In this document: piece by piece, positions 27,962 through 36,021 of the stretch
Layout: each line of letters begins with the position of its first letter
Numbering within the stretch: the stretch's first letter is position 1
Assembly (NCBI GenBank): GCA_040772225.1
Contig: JAXGYO010000002.1
Coordinates: forward strand, 744,001 to 808,000
Reading direction: 5' to 3'
Source: JAAYED01 sp040772225
GTDB lineage: Bacteria; Chloroflexota; Anaerolineae; UBA1429
Length of the DNA stretch: 64,000 nt
Notes under the pieces: model-generated
What the model was told of the DNA's origin: nothing
The model's database searches: none
The model's input: the letters and a program-made list of their open reading frames with translations, nothing else
Translations under genes and position numbers: made by a program

Positions 27962-29062
27962 GTGCCCTCTGAACGCCGACCGACGCAATATTATGTCCAC
28001 ACGATCCCGGGAATAGAGGGCATCGCTCGTGATGAACTAGAATCTCGTCTGGCTGACTGTAGCATTGAGGGCTACAAGACTGTCCCAGAGAGAAACGGGA
28101 TGGTCCTCTTCTCAAGCGCTGTCCCCGCATCCAACCTCCTGCAGCTACGGGTGGCCGAGGACGTGTTCGTGGTACTTGCCCGTTTGCAGGAGATCCCCTG
28201 GGGACGCGAGGGCCTCGTCTATATTCAGCGCAACCTGGGTGCCGCCCTGGCGCTCAACCATGGCCTGAATGTTCTCCAGAGCGTCCGCGAGCTGCGCCGC
28301 AACCGCCCGGTAACATTCCGCACGATCACCCGTGTAGTGAGCAGCAGTCAGCCCTACCGGCGCCTGGATGTCACCCGCGCAGTCAGCCACGCGGTGCGAG
28401 GCCGCGCGCGTCAGCAATGGAAGTCCGTCGAGTCGGGTGAGGATGTAGAGGTTTGGGCGAATCTTCTCGGGCGGGAGTTGCTGGTTGGCCTCCGTCTCTC
28501 GGACGAGACGATGCGCCACCGGGATTACCAGAAGGTGCACCTCCCTGCCAGCCTGCGCCCCTCCCTGGCGGCCGCAATGGTCCGCCTCACCGACCCGGGC
28601 GAGCGCGATGTTTTTCTCGATCCGATGTGTGGCACCGGGACGTTACTTATCGAGCGGGGCATCGCCGGACGCCACCAGGTGCTGATCGGCGGAGACATCG
28701 ATCAAGCATCACTCAACGCCGCACGCGAGAATGTGGGCCCGCGCCACAAACCGCGTGATCTGCTGCTGTGGGACGCGCGCCGGTTGCCACTGGCGGACGC
28801 CTCCGTAGACCGTGTCGCCTGCAATCTCCCCTTTGGGAAACAGCTGAGCCACCCTCGCGAGTTGCCTGCTCTTTATAGCGATCTCGCCAAAGAACTGGCA
28901 CGGGTCCTGTGTCCCGGGGGCCGCGCGGTGCTCCTGGCCAGCGCGATCTCGCAGCTCCGCGCGGCGCTGCAGGACACGCCGGGCCTCGCGATTGGCCGGC
29001 GTTATCCAGTCAACATCCTGGGCCAGAACGCCACCATCCAGGTGGTGGAGCGGTACCGCTAG
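27962..29062 (+). CDS. THUMP-domain RNA methyltransferase (TrmN/RlmL-like)
   Basis: 366 aa from GTG 27962, chosen for AAGGAG at 27950-27955; the frame upstream is open but non-conserved in appearance. The N-terminal part is a ferredoxin-like plus THUMP RNA-binding region (GIEGIARDELESRL... to about 160). The C-terminal Rossmann domain has the SAM loop FLDPMCGTGTLLIE and catalytic motif NLPFG, typical of N2-guanosine methyltransferases acting on tRNA (Trm14/TrmN) or 23S rRNA (RlmL). Which RNA is modified cannot be decided from the sequence. It is divergent from efp, another translation gene. Confidence 0.85.
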   Translation: MPSERRPTQYYVHTIPGIEGIARDELESRLADCSIEGYKTVPERNGMVLFSSAVPASNLLQLRVAEDVFVVLARLQEIPWGREGLVYIQRNLGAALALNHGLNVLQSVRELRRNRPVTFRTITRVVSSSQPYRRLDVTRAVSHAVRGRARQQWKSVESGEDVEVWANLLGRELLVGLRLSDETMRHRDYQKVHLPASLRPSLAAAMVRLTDPGERDVFLDPMCGTGTLLIERGIAGRHQVLIGGDIDQASLNAARENVGPRHKPRDLLLWDARRLPLADASVDRVACNLPFGKQLSHPRELPALYSDLAKELARVLCPGGRAVLLASAISQLRAALQDTPGLAIGRRYPVNILGQNATIQVVERYR

Positions 29063-29096
29063 CGCCGGTTTCAGCCCGGCGATAGCCCGGAGAGCG

Positions 29097-29113
29097 CTCT
29101 GATTCTATCAGAG
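29097..29113. promoter_or_regulatory. 7-3-7 inverted repeat upstream of the FAD oxidoreductase
   Basis: CTCTGAT-TCT-ATCAGAG is a perfect inverted repeat about 95 bp upstream of the oxidoreductase ATG. Its size and symmetry suit an operator for a dimeric regulator; a weak terminator for the preceding gene is the alternative. Confidence 0.35.
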
Positions 29114-29208
29114 GCTCAGCGTAGAGGACACGACGGGCAAGTAGCAGGACGTGCACGTCGCACACACGCAGATACCTTGGATCCCATTGCCATATAGGGA
29201 GCAGTGCC

Positions 29209-30450
29209 ATGCAGCTGTACCATGAACCCGCACGAGATATCCCCATTGCTGGCGAGTTTGACGTCATCGTTGTCGGAGGCGGCCCGGCCGGGACCGCTGC
29301 TGCGATTGCCGCGGCAAGAACGGGCGCGCGAACGTTGCTGGTGGAGCAGTTCGGCTACCTGGGCGGCACGGCGACGGCCTCACTCATGGCATGCATCAAC
29401 GGTTTCCGGAACCAGGTCGCGCCTGATGACACGCAGGTCGTACGGGGCCTAGCGGAGGAGATCGTCCTCCGACTCAAGGCCCTGGACGGCCTTGGCAAGA
29501 GCCCTTACCCGCAGCGGGAGTTTCCGACCACCCCGGGACAGCTCTCTTACTCTTATGCCATCGACACCGAGTTGTTCAAATACGTACTCCTCCAACTATG
29601 CCAGGAGGCTGGTGTAGAACTTCTCTTGCACGCGTGGTTCGCTCAGCCCATAGTGGCAAATGAGACGATTCAGGGGGTCCTCGTCGAGTGCAAGTCAGGA
29701 CGACTGGCCTTGATGGGCACCGTGATCATTGATGCAAGCGGCGATGGCGACGTCGCGGCACGGGCCGGAGCGCCCTTCTGGCAGACGCGCGGCGATGAAG
29801 CGGCTCGCCTCAACGATGCCCTGATGTATCGGGTGACGCTGGCAAGAGAAGGCTCTCCACAAACCATGACGTGCGATCTGGGATCCACTCATGTGCTGTG
29901 GGGCCCTGGCGCGGGGCCCATCGACGCCACCAACGCCTGGGAGCTCAGCGCTGCGGAGGTCCACACGCGGCTGGGCATCTATGCCGATCTCGACAAAAAG
30001 CAGTCCAAAGACGCGGCGTTAATGGGCGCTCGTGTCGTGGAGACTCCGCCTCTGCTGGGGATCCGCCAGACCCGCTTTATTCGCGGCGAGTACACACTCA
30101 CGGCGCAGGACGCGCTAGATGGCACGCCCTTTGGGGACGCCATCGCCGCCAGTCCCTGCCCCATCATCCACTACTATGGCTACCGCCGGTACCTCGAGCA
30201 CCAGGGCTATGGTATACCTTATCGTTGCCTGGTGCCTCTCAGCGTGGAGCAATTGCTCGTCGCCGGCCGGTGCATCTCCAGTGAGCAGGAGCCCTACGAG
30301 TCACACCGCGCCATGGTTCCCATCATGGCAATCGGACAGGCTGCAGGCACCGCGGCGGCACTGTGCGCACGACAGGGCGTTTCACCGCGGTTGCTGCCAG
30401 TCGAAAAGCTGCGCGAAACACTGCGCGAGCAGGGGGCCTTTGTCCCGTAG
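29209..30450 (+). CDS. FAD-dependent oxidoreductase
   Basis: 413 aa. The N-terminal dinucleotide-binding loop is VIVVGGGPAGTAAAIAAARTG, followed by LLVEQFGYLGGTAT, the signature of the large FAD-dependent oxidoreductase family that includes fumarate-reductase-like and geranylgeranyl-reductase-like members. A second FAD contact is DASGDGDVAARAGAP, and the C-terminus has a third (VAGRCISSEQEPYESHRAM, GQAAGTAAALC). There is no Fe-S motif or signal peptide. Substrate unknown. It stands alone, convergent with the ccdA cluster. The short gap at 30451-30544 has GC-rich inverted segments but no clear terminator. Confidence 0.82.
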   Translation: MQLYHEPARDIPIAGEFDVIVVGGGPAGTAAAIAAARTGARTLLVEQFGYLGGTATASLMACINGFRNQVAPDDTQVVRGLAEEIVLRLKALDGLGKSPYPQREFPTTPGQLSYSYAIDTELFKYVLLQLCQEAGVELLLHAWFAQPIVANETIQGVLVECKSGRLALMGTVIIDASGDGDVAARAGAPFWQTRGDEAARLNDALMYRVTLAREGSPQTMTCDLGSTHVLWGPGAGPIDATNAWELSAAEVHTRLGIYADLDKKQSKDAALMGARVVETPPLLGIRQTRFIRGEYTLTAQDALDGTPFGDAIAASPCPIIHYYGYRRYLEHQGYGIPYRCLVPLSVEQLLVAGRCISSEQEPYESHRAMVPIMAIGQAAGTAAALCARQGVSPRLLPVEKLRETLREQGAFVP

Positions 30451-30544
30451 GGTGTGCAGCCAGGAGCAGGACATGGTGCTGCGGTGAGGGTGCCCCGGGG
30501 CCCCGTCCAGAACACAGAGGGCGCCGGTGACCGGCGGCGCAATA

Positions 30545-31237
30545 TCAGCCGCTCAGGCTACCGAACAGCGTGCCGTACAGCCCGGTCAGCATGAGAAATC
30601 CCAGGACGATGAGCAAGATACCGCCGATGAGCGACACCCAGCGGCTGTAATGATTCATGCGTCTCAGCACCGGAGTCAGCGCCTCCAGCGCGGCCGCCAC
30701 CGCCATAAATGGAATTCCAAGGCCGAGGGCGTACATGCCCAGGAGCATACTGCCTCTCGCCACCGTTTGCGCATCGGCGGCCAGAACGAGCACGGCGGCA
30801 AGCACCGGACCGACACAGGGCGTCCACCCCAGCGCAAACAGCCCTCCCAGGAGGACCGAAGTACCATAGCCAGGCCTCGGCGGCTTGCCCCCGGAGAGGC
30901 TGCGTTGCTGGTCCAGCCAGGGCACTCTGATCATCCCTGTCATGTTCATGCCCAGCACAATCAGGAGCACCCCGCCAATCTGAACCAGGACGCTCAAATG
31001 CCGGGTGAGCAGTTGCCCGATCAGCCCTGCGGTAGCCCCCAGCCCGACAAAGATCGCACCGAACCCAAGCACAAACAGAGCTGCATGTGCGATGCGAGCG
31101 TGCCAGGCGTGCTCTTGCCCTGTGACCGAGCGCCCGGTGAGATATCCGATGTACACCGGCACCAGTGGCAGGATACAGGGAGAGAAGAAGGAGACGAGCC
31201 CCGCCAGCAGCGCCACACCCAGTGACAATGACTCCAT
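30545..31237 (-). CDS. ccdA: CcdA-family thiol-disulfide transporter
   Basis: 230 aa from ATG 31237, six membrane segments. The two redox cysteines stand in the conserved positions, Cys21 in FFSPCILPLVP and Cys141 in GWTPCVGPVLA. CcdA carries electrons from cytoplasmic thioredoxin across the membrane to exported thioredoxin-like proteins such as the TlpA-like lipoprotein encoded two genes upstream. The ATG overlaps the previous stop as TAATG, and GAGGGG is upstream, which fixes this start. Longer upstream readings of the frame run through the DUF2085 gene and are spurious. Confidence 0.92.
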   Translation of the reverse strand: MESLSLGVALLAGLVSFFSPCILPLVPVYIGYLTGRSVTGQEHAWHARIAHAALFVLGFGAIFVGLGATAGLIGQLLTRHLSVLVQIGGVLLIVLGMNMTGMIRVPWLDQQRSLSGGKPPRPGYGTSVLLGGLFALGWTPCVGPVLAAVLVLAADAQTVARGSMLLGMYALGLGIPFMAVAAALEALTPVLRRMNHYSRWVSLIGGILLIVLGFLMLTGLYGTLFGSLSG

Positions 31238-31884
31238 TACGACACCCCTCGCTCGGTCAGATTCCTCACCGCATCCTGATGCATCTCGGCCATGCCCTGC
31301 TCCAGATAGGGATACGCGAACCACACCAGCGCCAGTGCGAACATCGTCCCGGTCACCAGACGGCTCTGCCATGTACTGGCCCACAAACCGAACAACTGGC
31401 CGACGCCATCGACTGCAATCGGAATCAGCAAGAGCAGGAATGATCGCGGATGAATCGGCCTCAAGTGGGCACGCACCAGGCCAAACAACAGGCCAAACCC
31501 GAGCCAGGCGGCATAGATCGCCAGACAGCGCTGGCATACGGCCACCTTGTAACCCAACTCCTCGGTTCCAGTGAAACGCCGAGACAGGGCATCCGCTCCG
31601 ACACGAGAAAGCTCATCGGCTGTATACGAGGCCTGAGGGCCAAAGAGAAAGAAGGAACGCTCTGGCAGTTGATGACAAAAGGGTGTAAATGCGACGTGGA
31701 TCGCGCGAGCGAGCCCTTGCTCGCCGCTATGCGCGAGCACCGGCGCGAGCAAAGGTAGCCCAGCCAGCAGCAACATCATCAGATTGGCCACAAACAACCA
31801 GTGCTTACCGATGAGGCGCATGATGCGCGCCGCACCGATTTCGATGTGTCCTTCCCAGGATGTCCTGTCGAGAGTTCCTGACAC
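31237..31884 (-). CDS. DUF2085 membrane protein
   Basis: 215 aa from GTG 31884; an internal ATG 21 codons later is an alternative start. Four membrane segments. The DUF2085 signature is present: FCHQLPERSFFLFG (Cys70, His71) and AVCQRCLAIYAAWLGFG (Cys117, Cys120). The conserved Cys/His set suggests metal or disulfide chemistry, but the function is unknown. It sits between tlpA-like and ccdA with a 6-bp gap and a TAATG overlap, so the three are made together, supporting a role in thiol redox or metal handling outside the membrane. Confidence 0.82.
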   Translation of the reverse strand: MSGTLDRTSWEGHIEIGAARIMRLIGKHWLFVANLMMLLLAGLPLLAPVLAHSGEQGLARAIHVAFTPFCHQLPERSFFLFGPQASYTADELSRVGADALSRRFTGTEELGYKVAVCQRCLAIYAAWLGFGLLFGLVRAHLRPIHPRSFLLLLIPIAVDGVGQLFGLWASTWQSRLVTGTMFALALVWFAYPYLEQGMAEMHQDAVRNLTERGVS

Positions 31885-31890
31885 TATTGC

Positions 31891-32760
31891 TCAGCCTTCT
31901 TCTGGACTAAGAAGATCCTCCACGATGTCACGAAGCGCCTCCTCTGTGAAAGCCCCGTCAAAGATCTCCTGTACGACGCCCTGATCGTTTAGAAAATACG
32001 AGGTCGGAATAGCGCGTAGCCGGTAGGTCACGATGGCTGTCCCCTGAGCATCAACCAGGACCGGAAACGTGATATTGTTCTGTTGTGCAAAGGAAGCCAC
32101 CTCCGCAGGATCCTCGCCGACACTCACAGCGACGATCTCCAGCCCCTGATCCCTGTACTCACCATAGATGGTGTTCAGATGTGGAATCTCCGAACGACAG
32201 TGGCCACACCAACTGGCCCAAAAGTTTAGCAGTACGATTCTGCCTGTGCGGTCGGCCAACCGTTGCGGAGCACCATCCAGATCTACCAGGCCCAGGTCGG
32301 GCGCCAGAGATCCCACGACAACATCAAAAGCAGTGGGCCGCGGCACCACCGTCACAGGTTGCGCGCTCGGTGGAGCCGACGAACCCGTCACTGCATCCGG
32401 CGTCGATGTCGCGATACTGGTTGGCTCCACCGTGGCAGTGGCCGCAACGGTCTCTGTGGGCAGTAAGGTCGCAGTGCCAGATGGATCCGTGACAACACCT
32501 TCCTGGGAGGCCGCCCCGGCACTGTTCACAGGCGCGCCTGAGGTAACCTGATCAGGCGATATCGTCGGAACCGCTGTAGCCTGCTCAACTGCGGGTTCGA
32601 TCTTGGCAACAACGTCACGCGATACAGTCGGTGCTGCCGCCTTCCACTCACCTTCAGTGGCTATCCCGTCATCTACGCCAGGATTGTCACATCCGGCGAG
32701 ACTTGTCACAAATATCGCAGAGCACAAGACCAGCGCGATGGCAACAATTCGTAGGGGCAC
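31891..32760 (-). CDS. TlpA-like thioredoxin-fold lipoprotein
   Basis: 289 aa from GTG 32760, with GGAGG just upstream. Lipoprotein signal with lipobox SLAGC (Cys24), a long Thr/Pro/Ala/Val linker to about residue 145, then a TlpA/ResA-type thioredoxin domain with NFWASWCGHC (active-site Cys185 and Cys188), cis-Pro in AIPTSYFLN, and the DxxG strand GLEIVAVSVGED. It reduces disulfides or delivers electrons on the outer face of the membrane; CcdA, two genes downstream, would re-reduce it. ResA-like apocytochrome c reduction or Sco-like copper-centre assembly are both possible. Confidence 0.92.
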   Translation of the reverse strand: MPLRIVAIALVLCSAIFVTSLAGCDNPGVDDGIATEGEWKAAAPTVSRDVVAKIEPAVEQATAVPTISPDQVTSGAPVNSAGAASQEGVVTDPSGTATLLPTETVAATATVEPTSIATSTPDAVTGSSAPPSAQPVTVVPRPTAFDVVVGSLAPDLGLVDLDGAPQRLADRTGRIVLLNFWASWCGHCRSEIPHLNTIYGEYRDQGLEIVAVSVGEDPAEVASFAQQNNITFPVLVDAQGTAIVTYRLRAIPTSYFLNDQGVVQEIFDGAFTEEALRDIVEDLLSPEEG

Positions 32761-32844
32761 AAGACCTCCAGCTCGAGAGCGTTGATGGATTCAGCGATTG
32801 TACCCCTGCCAGGGCCAGCAGCCAACCGGGGATGATGCTCGCCG

Positions 32845-33057
32845 CTAGGCTTCTGGCTCCGTCGGGTACCCGATCTCCGCCATCGCGGACCTGGCCCGAT
32901 CCAGCGCTGCCTGGGTGCTGTACTCCAGCGTCACGACCTTAGATGGCAGATCTATGTCCAAAACGCGAACATCCTCTGCCCCCGCCAATTCCCGCTTGAT
33001 CGCCATCACACAATGCTGACACGAGATGTCTTTAGCAACTAGACGGATAGTTTTCAT
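32845..33057 (-). CDS. CopZ-like heavy-metal-associated domain protein
   Basis: 70 aa from ATG 33057, chosen because GAGGAAAA precedes it; a TTG 15 nt upstream would be weaker. A single HMA domain with ISCQHC (Cys13, Cys16) in place of the usual MxCxxC; the ferredoxin-like fold is indicated by VLDIDLPSKVVTLEY and the C-terminal IGYPTEPEA. Such proteins shuttle Cu(I), more rarely other soft metals, to P-type ATPases or regulators. No P-type ATPase follows. Instead the TlpA-DUF2085-CcdA genes lie downstream on the same strand after 84 bp. A CsoR-type palindrome lies at its promoter. Confidence 0.88.
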   Translation of the reverse strand: MKTIRLVAKDISCQHCVMAIKRELAGAEDVRVLDIDLPSKVVTLEYSTQAALDRARSAMAEIGYPTEPEA

Positions 33058-33097
33058 AGTTTTCCTCGCCAACCAATACTCCAGTTCCCTGCGCGAT

Positions 33098-33112
33098 TAC
33101 CCCTACGGGGTA
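33098..33112. promoter_or_regulatory. CsoR-like operator at the copZ-like promoter
   Basis: TACCCC-TAC-GGGGTA is a perfect 6-3-6 inverted repeat of the G/C-tract type bound by CsoR-family metal sensors. It covers the predicted transcription start of the CopZ-like gene, 41 bp from its ATG. No csoR gene is in the window. Confidence 0.6.
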
Positions 33113-33117
33113 TCCAT

Positions 33118-33146
33118 AGAATACGGCTGAAAAGGCACAATGTCAA
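33118..33146 (-). promoter_or_regulatory. Promoter of the CopZ-like/thiol cluster
   Basis: On the minus strand a perfect TTGACA (33141-33146), a 17-bp spacer and TATTCT (33118-33123). The start point falls near 33111, inside the CsoR-like palindrome. Confidence 0.65.
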
Positions 33147-33184
33147 GTGATCTTATCAACTTTAGTCTCACACCTGCTTCTCGC

Positions 33185-33214
33185 TTGACATAGAACATTT
33201 GTTCCGTGTATAAT
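33185..33214 (+). promoter_or_regulatory. lexA promoter with SOS box
   Basis: TTGACA (33185-33190), an 18-bp spacer and TATAAT (33209-33214). The LexA box GAACATTTGTTC (33193-33204) lies in the spacer, matching the Gram-positive-type GAAC-N4-GTTC consensus, so lexA should repress itself. Confidence 0.9.
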
Positions 33215-33246
33215 CCGTACAGGGCAAGTGGAAAGGAGCGCGCACC

Positions 33247-33927
33247 ATGGTCGGTCATTCGGGTCTATCGGCACGCCAGGTCAAGATGCTGCAAGTCATC
33301 CGGGATTACTCGGAGGAATACGGCTATCCCCCCACGATCCGCGAGATCGGAGATCTGGTCGGGATCTCGTCAACATCCGTGGTCAGCTACAACCTGAACG
33401 CCCTCCAATCCAAAGGTTATCTGTTGCGTGATAGAGACATATCGCGCGGCCTGCGACTGGTGGACACGAACGCAGAAGACCAGGTGCTGAACGATCAAGA
33501 AGTCCTGCTCTCCGAGTTCGTCTCGATCCCAATCCTTGGTGCGATCGCTGCCGGTATCCCCTTGCCTGTTCCCGACTCGAACGACTCCCTGGCCGATGCA
33601 GAGTCCATTCGCGTCACTCGGGAGATGATCGGTAATCCCCGTGATGTATACGCGCTTCAGGTGCGCGGCGATTCGATGATCGACGCGCTGATCAATGATG
33701 GCGATATCGTCATCATGCGGCACCAACAGCAGGCGCAAAACGGCGACATGATCGCTGCATGGATCAAAGACGAAAAGGCCACGACGCTCAAGCGATTCTA
33801 CTGGGAGAGCGGAAGGGAAACCGTCCGCCTGCAACCAGCCAACCCGCTGATGGACCCCATCTACGTCCACCCCCGAAACCTGGACATTCAGGGAAAAGTG
33901 ATCGGCGTCATTCGTCGCTTGGACTGA
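33247..33927 (+). CDS. lexA: LexA SOS repressor
   Basis: 226 aa. N-terminal winged helix (LSARQVKMLQVIRDYSEEYGYPPTIREIG, then SSTSVVSYNLNALQSKGYL), self-cleavage site Ala102-Gly103 in GAIAAGIP, catalytic Ser143 in VRGDSMIDALI and Lys182 in TTLKRF. RecA-stimulated autocleavage frees SOS genes. AAAGGAG at 33232-33238 serves the ATG, and an SOS box in its own promoter shows autoregulation. A terminator hairpin follows 30 bp after the stop. Divergent from the CopZ-like gene. Confidence 0.97.
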   Translation: MVGHSGLSARQVKMLQVIRDYSEEYGYPPTIREIGDLVGISSTSVVSYNLNALQSKGYLLRDRDISRGLRLVDTNAEDQVLNDQEVLLSEFVSIPILGAIAAGIPLPVPDSNDSLADAESIRVTREMIGNPRDVYALQVRGDSMIDALINDGDIVIMRHQQQAQNGDMIAAWIKDEKATTLKRFYWESGRETVRLQPANPLMDPIYVHPRNLDIQGKVIGVIRRLD

Positions 33928-33953
33928 GCGCTATCCAGAGGTCGCGCATTGAA

Positions 33954-33977
33954 CCCGGGACTTGCTCAAGTCCCGGG
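33954..33977 (+). terminator. lexA terminator
   Basis: CCCGGGACTTG (33954-33964) and CAAGTCCCGGG (33967-33977) are exact 11-nt arms; as RNA, a 10-bp stem with a GCUC loop. It is followed by CGTTTCTG, a short U-rich stretch. Confidence 0.7.
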
Positions 33978-34062
33978 CGTTTCTGCAATTCGGGGATATG
34001 TTGTTTTGCGGCCCCCCTCTAACAATGTACACTCATTCAATACACGCCCGACGGAGAAGCGC

Positions 34063-34977
34063 ATGCCCAACACCAAGATCATACTGAACCCAAACGCGGG
34101 GAAAGGCTATGGAGGCACCATTCGTCCAGAGATCGAGCGCACGCTCCGGCATTTGGGAGTGTCCTTTGATCTCGTGGAGACAACGCACACCGGGCATGCC
34201 ATCAATCTTGCACGTGAGGCGGTGCTACAGGGTTACGAGACTATCGTAGCCGTAGGGGGTGACGGCACCACCAACGAAGTCGTAAACGGAATGATGTTGG
34301 CGGGGAACACCAGCCCGGTAGGCACACTTGCGTGCATTCCCGCGGGTTCTGGCAATGACTTTGCGGTGATGAACGGTACGGCCACAAACCTCGACCTGGC
34401 TTGCCGCGCCATCGCAGCCGGGCAGACCCAGATCATCGACGTCGGCCAGGTGACTCTCGATGGCGAGATCGAACGCTATTTCGACAATGCGGTTGGCATG
34501 GGATTTGATGCGCTCGTGGTGATCGAGACGCGCAAATTCAAGCACCTGCGGGGCATCGCGATGTATCTGCCTGCCGTACTCAAGACCATCTTTCTTACCA
34601 TGCACATCCCTTCGGTGGAGCTAACTATCGATGGGCGCTCAGAGCACATGCGCCCGCTGATGGTTGTTGCCTGTAACGGGCCACGTGAGGGAAGCACCTT
34701 TCACCTGACACCGGACGCGCTTTATGATGATGGCCTGCTGGACATGCTGCTCGCAAACGAGGTCAGCAAGCTGGAAATGCTGGCGCTTCTCCCGCGGTTC
34801 ATGAAAGGCACGCATCTGAGCCACCGGGCCGTCAGCACGGTACGCGCCCGTCACGTGACGCTACGATCCGAGGAGCCCCTGTATGTACACGTTGACGGCG
34901 AGATCCTGAACGATCATTCCCACACCGTAGACATTCGTGTGCTTCCGCGTGCCCTTCGTATGATCAGCTCCTTCTAG
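34063..34977 (+). CDS. Diacylglycerol kinase family lipid kinase (YegS/DgkB-like)
   Basis: 304 aa from ATG 34063 with GGAG upstream. The family signatures are LNPNAGKGYG (residues 8-17), VGGDGTTNEVVNGM (nucleotide-binding GGDGT at 65-69) and CIPAGSGNDFA. The C-terminal beta-sandwich has PDALYDDGLLDML and the strand PLYVHVDGE. These cytoplasmic enzymes phosphorylate diacylglycerol or related lipids and return lipid headgroup waste to phospholipid synthesis; the precise lipid is unknown. Confidence 0.9.
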   Translation: MPNTKIILNPNAGKGYGGTIRPEIERTLRHLGVSFDLVETTHTGHAINLAREAVLQGYETIVAVGGDGTTNEVVNGMMLAGNTSPVGTLACIPAGSGNDFAVMNGTATNLDLACRAIAAGQTQIIDVGQVTLDGEIERYFDNAVGMGFDALVVIETRKFKHLRGIAMYLPAVLKTIFLTMHIPSVELTIDGRSEHMRPLMVVACNGPREGSTFHLTPDALYDDGLLDMLLANEVSKLEMLALLPRFMKGTHLSHRAVSTVRARHVTLRSEEPLYVHVDGEILNDHSHTVDIRVLPRALRMISSF

Positions 34978-35094
34978 TTGGAGCCGTTCCGGCCTCGCGC
35001 GTATCAAGTCTCACTGGCAACCTTCGCATCAACGCGCCGAAATCAGTTGGCGCGCCGACGGGTCGAGCGCGCATCCTATGGGCCAGCATGCCAT

Positions 35095-35123
35095 TTGCGA
35101 CACCCCTCTGCCACCCCTATAAT
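35095..35123 (+). promoter_or_regulatory. Promoter of the trmI-yigZ operon
   Basis: TTGCGA (35095-35100), a 17-bp spacer and a perfect TATAAT (35118-35123). The transcription start should fall near 35130, only about 10-20 nt from the trmI start, so the leader is extremely short. Confidence 0.6.
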
Positions 35124-35147
35124 CTGCCAAAGGTAATGATTGGCAGA
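35123..35147. promoter_or_regulatory. Inverted repeat across the trmI start
   Basis: TCTGCCAA (35123-35130) and TTGGCAGA (35140-35147) are exact 8-bp arms around a 9-nt spacer. The repeat touches the last base of the -10 box and covers the predicted start point, ribosome site and start codon, so it could be an operator or hide the start codon. Confidence 0.45.
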
Positions 35148-36021
35148 GATGATCAACACAGCCATCCCGCTGAGAGAGGCTCGTCGCGTGCGCCAGGCAT
35201 CGGAAAATGATCGCGTGTTGCTGCTGTCTCGCAGAGGCAAACAACTTATTATCACGCTTCATGCTGGCGAACGGACCCACACGCACCGCGGCGTGATCGA
35301 GCACGATACCATATTGGGCATGCCCTATGGCTCTGCGATGCGTACGCATACGGGACAAGAGCTCTACGTCATGCGGCCGTCCATCCACGATGAGTTGATG
35401 GCGATTCGACGCGCTTCACAGGTCATCTATCCCAAGGAGTTGGGGGAGATTCTGCTTCGGCTGGATCTACACGCGGGCCGGCGGGTGATCGAGGCCGGCA
35501 CCGGCAGCGGGGCCATGACCATGGCCTTTGCGAGTGCCATTCAGGCCACAGGACGGGTCTACTCCTATGACCAGAGGCCCGATATGCAGGACTTGGCGCG
35601 CCATAATCTCGAGCGCATCGGCCTGGAGAGCATGGTCGAATTCGTCCAGCGAGACATCGCCGATGGCTTTGACCAGGAGAATGTCGACGCCCTGTTCCTG
35701 GATGTCCGCGAGCCCTGGCTCTATTTGCACAGTGCCGCACATGCTCTAGCTGATGGCGGGCACCTGGGCATCCTCGTGCCCACCACGAACCAGATTGTTG
35801 CCCTGCTGGAATCCCTCGAAGGATCTGTCTTTATCGATATCGATGTGATGGAAATATTGCAGCGACACTACCGCCCCGTGGCCGGACGGTTGAGACCCGA
35901 GGACGTCATGGTGGGACACACGGGATACCTGCTGTTCGGTCGCAAGATCAGGCGCACGAGTGTGCCACCAGATCCGGGTGAAACCGTGGACCTGCCCCCC
36001 ACCGAGGCTGAGCATCAGTGA
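35140..36021 (+). CDS. trmI: tRNA (adenine-58-N1)-methyltransferase
   Basis: 293 aa from TTG 35140 (AAAGG upstream), or 290 aa from ATG 35149. The N-terminal beta domain (RVLLLSRRGKQLIITL...TRTHTGQELYVMRPSIHDEL region) and the Rossmann SAM domain (VIEAGTGSGAMTMAFA, YSYDQRPDMQDLARHN, ALFLDVREPWLYL) match bacterial TrmI, which methylates A58 in the T loop of tRNAs as a tetramer. The C-terminal tail is short. The next gene starts inside its stop codon (GTGA). Confidence 0.92.
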   Translation: MAEMINTAIPLREARRVRQASENDRVLLLSRRGKQLIITLHAGERTHTHRGVIEHDTILGMPYGSAMRTHTGQELYVMRPSIHDELMAIRRASQVIYPKELGEILLRLDLHAGRRVIEAGTGSGAMTMAFASAIQATGRVYSYDQRPDMQDLARHNLERIGLESMVEFVQRDIADGFDQENVDALFLDVREPWLYLHSAAHALADGGHLGILVPTTNQIVALLESLEGSVFIDIDVMEILQRHYRPVAGRLRPEDVMVGHTGYLLFGRKIRRTSVPPDPGETVDLPPTEAEHQ

